Shown here in pieces: positions 20,697 to 22,544 of a stretch of DNA of 22,544 nt. Every line of letters begins with the position of its first letter. The first letter of the stretch is position 1. This DNA comes from a virus. Position numbers and translations under genes: made by a program. Location of the stretch: positions 1-22,544 of the IMG/VR virus record IMGVR_UViG_3300042875_000083; one strand, 5' to 3'. Under the pieces are notes generated by a model. It was not told where the DNA came from, did not search any database, and was given only the letters and a program-made list of their open reading frames with translations.

Positions 20697-22544
20697 ATGC
20701 CAACAGTCCCAACATCATTCGTACCGCAGGCAGACCTTTCAGCGCAGGCGGGTGTTGCACCGTTTGAGGCAACGCCCGGTCAGCCAGCACAGAACCTAGC
20801 AGCGGGTCAAGCGGTCGAACTTGGCAACGCACTAGTGCAAGCCGGCAATGTGGAGTACCGCATCGGCGCGATCATGCAGGACAACCTGAATGACGGCAAC
20901 GCCAAACAGGCTGAGACACAGTGGTTGACACAGGCGCAAGACGTGCTGCGCGGTCAGAATGGTTATTTCAACTCGTACGGCAAAGATGCCGACACCAAGT
21001 ATCAGGCAACACAAGACGCGCTGTCAGCGTCTGCAAACGCGGTGATGGATGGACTTGGCAATGACACGCAGAAGGCGATGTTCATGCAAGCCGCCTCTCG
21101 AAACATGGCTCAGTTTCGTGGGCAGATGCTTGACCACAAGAGCAAAGAGGCATTTCGGTTTGCTACAAATGAGTCACAGGCTCGCGCAGTCAACTACATC
21201 AGTAACGCTGTTAACGAGTACCAATCACGCGGTCAGGTTGACCAAGACGGTCAGCCAACTGGCGCGTTCAACGCGAGCGCAATGACTGCAATCAATGAAA
21301 CGCGGGAATACGCCAAGAGCGTTGGCATCCCATTGAACTCGTTTCAGATGCTTGAGATGGAGCGCGGCGTAACTACTGCTATCACAGGTGGCGTTGTCAA
21401 TCGGCTTATGCTCAATGACGAATACAAGGCCGCGCTTGATTACGTTGTTAGTCAGAAAGAGAACGGCCTCATTGACGAAAAAGCAGCGCAAAGCCTGTTG
21501 ACATCAGTTTCAGCAAACCGCGACCGACAGATGACAAGCGAGATTGCCGACAGCATCTACGAACGCGGGACGCTTGACACACCTGCCGGAACAGCAAACT
21601 TTGGGTCGCCTGTAAAGGGCGGGGCAATTACCCTTGTCACTCGACCTGGCAAGGATGGCGAAACGCTTCCCGTTGGCGTGTCAATTACCGCTGAAGTTGG
21701 CACTCCTGTTGTCAGTCCATCAGACGGCATTGTCATTGGCAAGACCGGGAAAGAAACAGTAATCCGGATGGATGACGGGTCAGAGGTGTTCCTTGAAGGT
21801 GTTAGCGACACCGAGTTATTTGAAGGTCAACGATTAAAGCGGGGCGAAGCAATTGGTTCCTTTGCCAAGGACACCCCGGTGTCATACCGAATTATTCGTA
21901 ACGGCGAGTCAATTGACATTCGTAACGTCAACTCCCTTGACCCAACCATGAACAGGGATTCCGCTCGACGGCCGCAAACCGAACAAGAGGCATTGGCTAT
22001 TGCAGGGTCAATTGATCGACGCGAGATTAGGGATGCTGTCAAACAGCGAATCAGCCAGCGTTACTCACAAGACCGCGCAATGGCAGCGCAAGAGAACCAA
22101 CGGGTTGTTGAGGCGGTCACACGGGCGCAACTCGCAGACCCAAACGCTGCTATCCCGCCGGCAATGTTTGCCGCTCTCACACCCGACCAACAATCTGACG
22201 CACTTCGATATACGCGCAAAGCAAACGACATGGATGTCATGCTTCAGATTGCAGAGAACCCAAGCATTCTGACACGCGAATATGTATTTGCCAACAAGTC
22301 AAAGTTGACCAACGAGACATTTATCAAACTACTTGACCAGGTTGGCAGCGGCAAACTTATTGAAGCAACAGTCGATGCTGACATGATCAACGCGACGCTT
22401 GCGGTTGCCGGCAACATTGAATTGACAAAAGAACAGTCATTGCAAATGCGTGTCAACATTGAGAAGAAGATTTACGAGATGCAGTCAGATAGCGGTAAGA
22501 AGTTAGATCGTGATCAGAAGCAATCGGTAATTGACAGGGCAATA
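20697..22544 (+). CDS. Large internal virion / ejection protein (partial, open at window end)
   Basis: The frame from ATG 20697 (MPTVPTSFVPQADLSAQAGV) stays open to the end of the window, at least 616 codons. Position and composition (Gln/Ala-rich helical, no signal peptide) fit a T7 gp15/gp16-like ejection protein. Around residues 300-410 lies a beta-rich insertion: PVGVSITAEVGTPVVSPSDG, then IRMDDGSEVFLEGVSDTELF and GQRLKRGEAIGSFAKD. This resembles the M23/LytM peptidase barrel but lacks the histidines of its YAHL and HLHF motifs, so it is probably non-catalytic. The rest is helical and acidic to neutral. Confidence 0.85.
   Translation, partial: MPTVPTSFVPQADLSAQAGVAPFEATPGQPAQNLAAGQAVELGNALVQAGNVEYRIGAIMQDNLNDGNAKQAETQWLTQAQDVLRGQNGYFNSYGKDADTKYQATQDALSASANAVMDGLGNDTQKAMFMQAASRNMAQFRGQMLDHKSKEAFRFATNESQARAVNYISNAVNEYQSRGQVDQDGQPTGAFNASAMTAINETREYAKSVGIPLNSFQMLEMERGVTTAITGGVVNRLMLNDEYKAALDYVVSQKENGLIDEKAAQSLLTSVSANRDRQMTSEIADSIYERGTLDTPAGTANFGSPVKGGAITLVTRPGKDGETLPVGVSITAEVGTPVVSPSDGIVIGKTGKETVIRMDDGSEVFLEGVSDTELFEGQRLKRGEAIGSFAKDTPVSYRIIRNGESIDIRNVNSLDPTMNRDSARRPQTEQEALAIAGSIDRREIRDAVKQRISQRYSQDRAMAAQENQRVVEAVTRAQLADPNAAIPPAMFAALTPDQQSDALRYTRKANDMDVMLQIAENPSILTREYVFANKSKLTNETFIKLLDQVGSGKLIEATVDADMINATLAVAGNIELTKEQSLQMRVNIEKKIYEMQSDSGKKLDRDQKQSVIDRAI

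Overview
The window looks like part of a tailed-phage (podovirus) genome of about 50% GC. No bacterial housekeeping gene is visible. The late module has the epsilon15/BPP-1-type order: small and large terminase, GNAT, portal, Bbp19-like protein, scaffold, GP7-type major capsid, Bbp16-like protein, tail adaptor, tail tube/hub B, and internal virion (ejection) proteins. The host cannot be read directly. Three genes start 7 nt after a -10 box with no ribosome-binding site, so they look leaderless. This is common in Actinobacteria and some other phyla, and an actinobacterial host is only an inference. No integrase, polymerase, primase or lysis gene was recognised, so lifestyle is undetermined.

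Layout: (1) 1-395, two rightward genes: the tail of an unknown CDS and a small HExxH protein. (2) 390-5467, a leftward early/middle operon ending in a strong intrinsic terminator at 390-435. It reads, from its promoter near 5440-5467: a 22-aa microprotein, unknown small proteins, a Mom-like DNA-modification protein, a winged-helix protein, several tiny proteins including a possible CsrA-like one and an HTH protein, the RusA resolvase, the ERF annealing protein and a Gp157-like protein. Almost every junction is a 1-4 base stop/start overlap (ATGA, GTGA or TAATG). ERF-Gp157 also has its own promoter with a palindromic operator. (3) 5386-6676, a mostly non-coding divergent region holding opposed promoters, inverted repeats, two candidate structured RNAs (about 5570-5693 and 6127-6447), one 52-aa leaderless gene and a 16-bp perfect palindrome. 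(4) 6677-8807, four rightward genes behind a leaderless promoter, including a PAPS-reductase-like PP-loop protein. (5) 8829-22544, two HTH genes behind a third leaderless promoter, then the packaging and virion genes. The last ORF runs off the window.

The leftward genes supply recombination (ERF annealing, RusA resolution) and possible DNA modification. The rightward genes package DNA and build a short-tailed virion. The divergent region is the likely control point. The most unusual material is the structured RNA candidates with their small gene, the shared leaderless promoter architecture, a repeated element at two late-gene junctions, and an M23-like domain without visible metal ligands inside the ejection protein.
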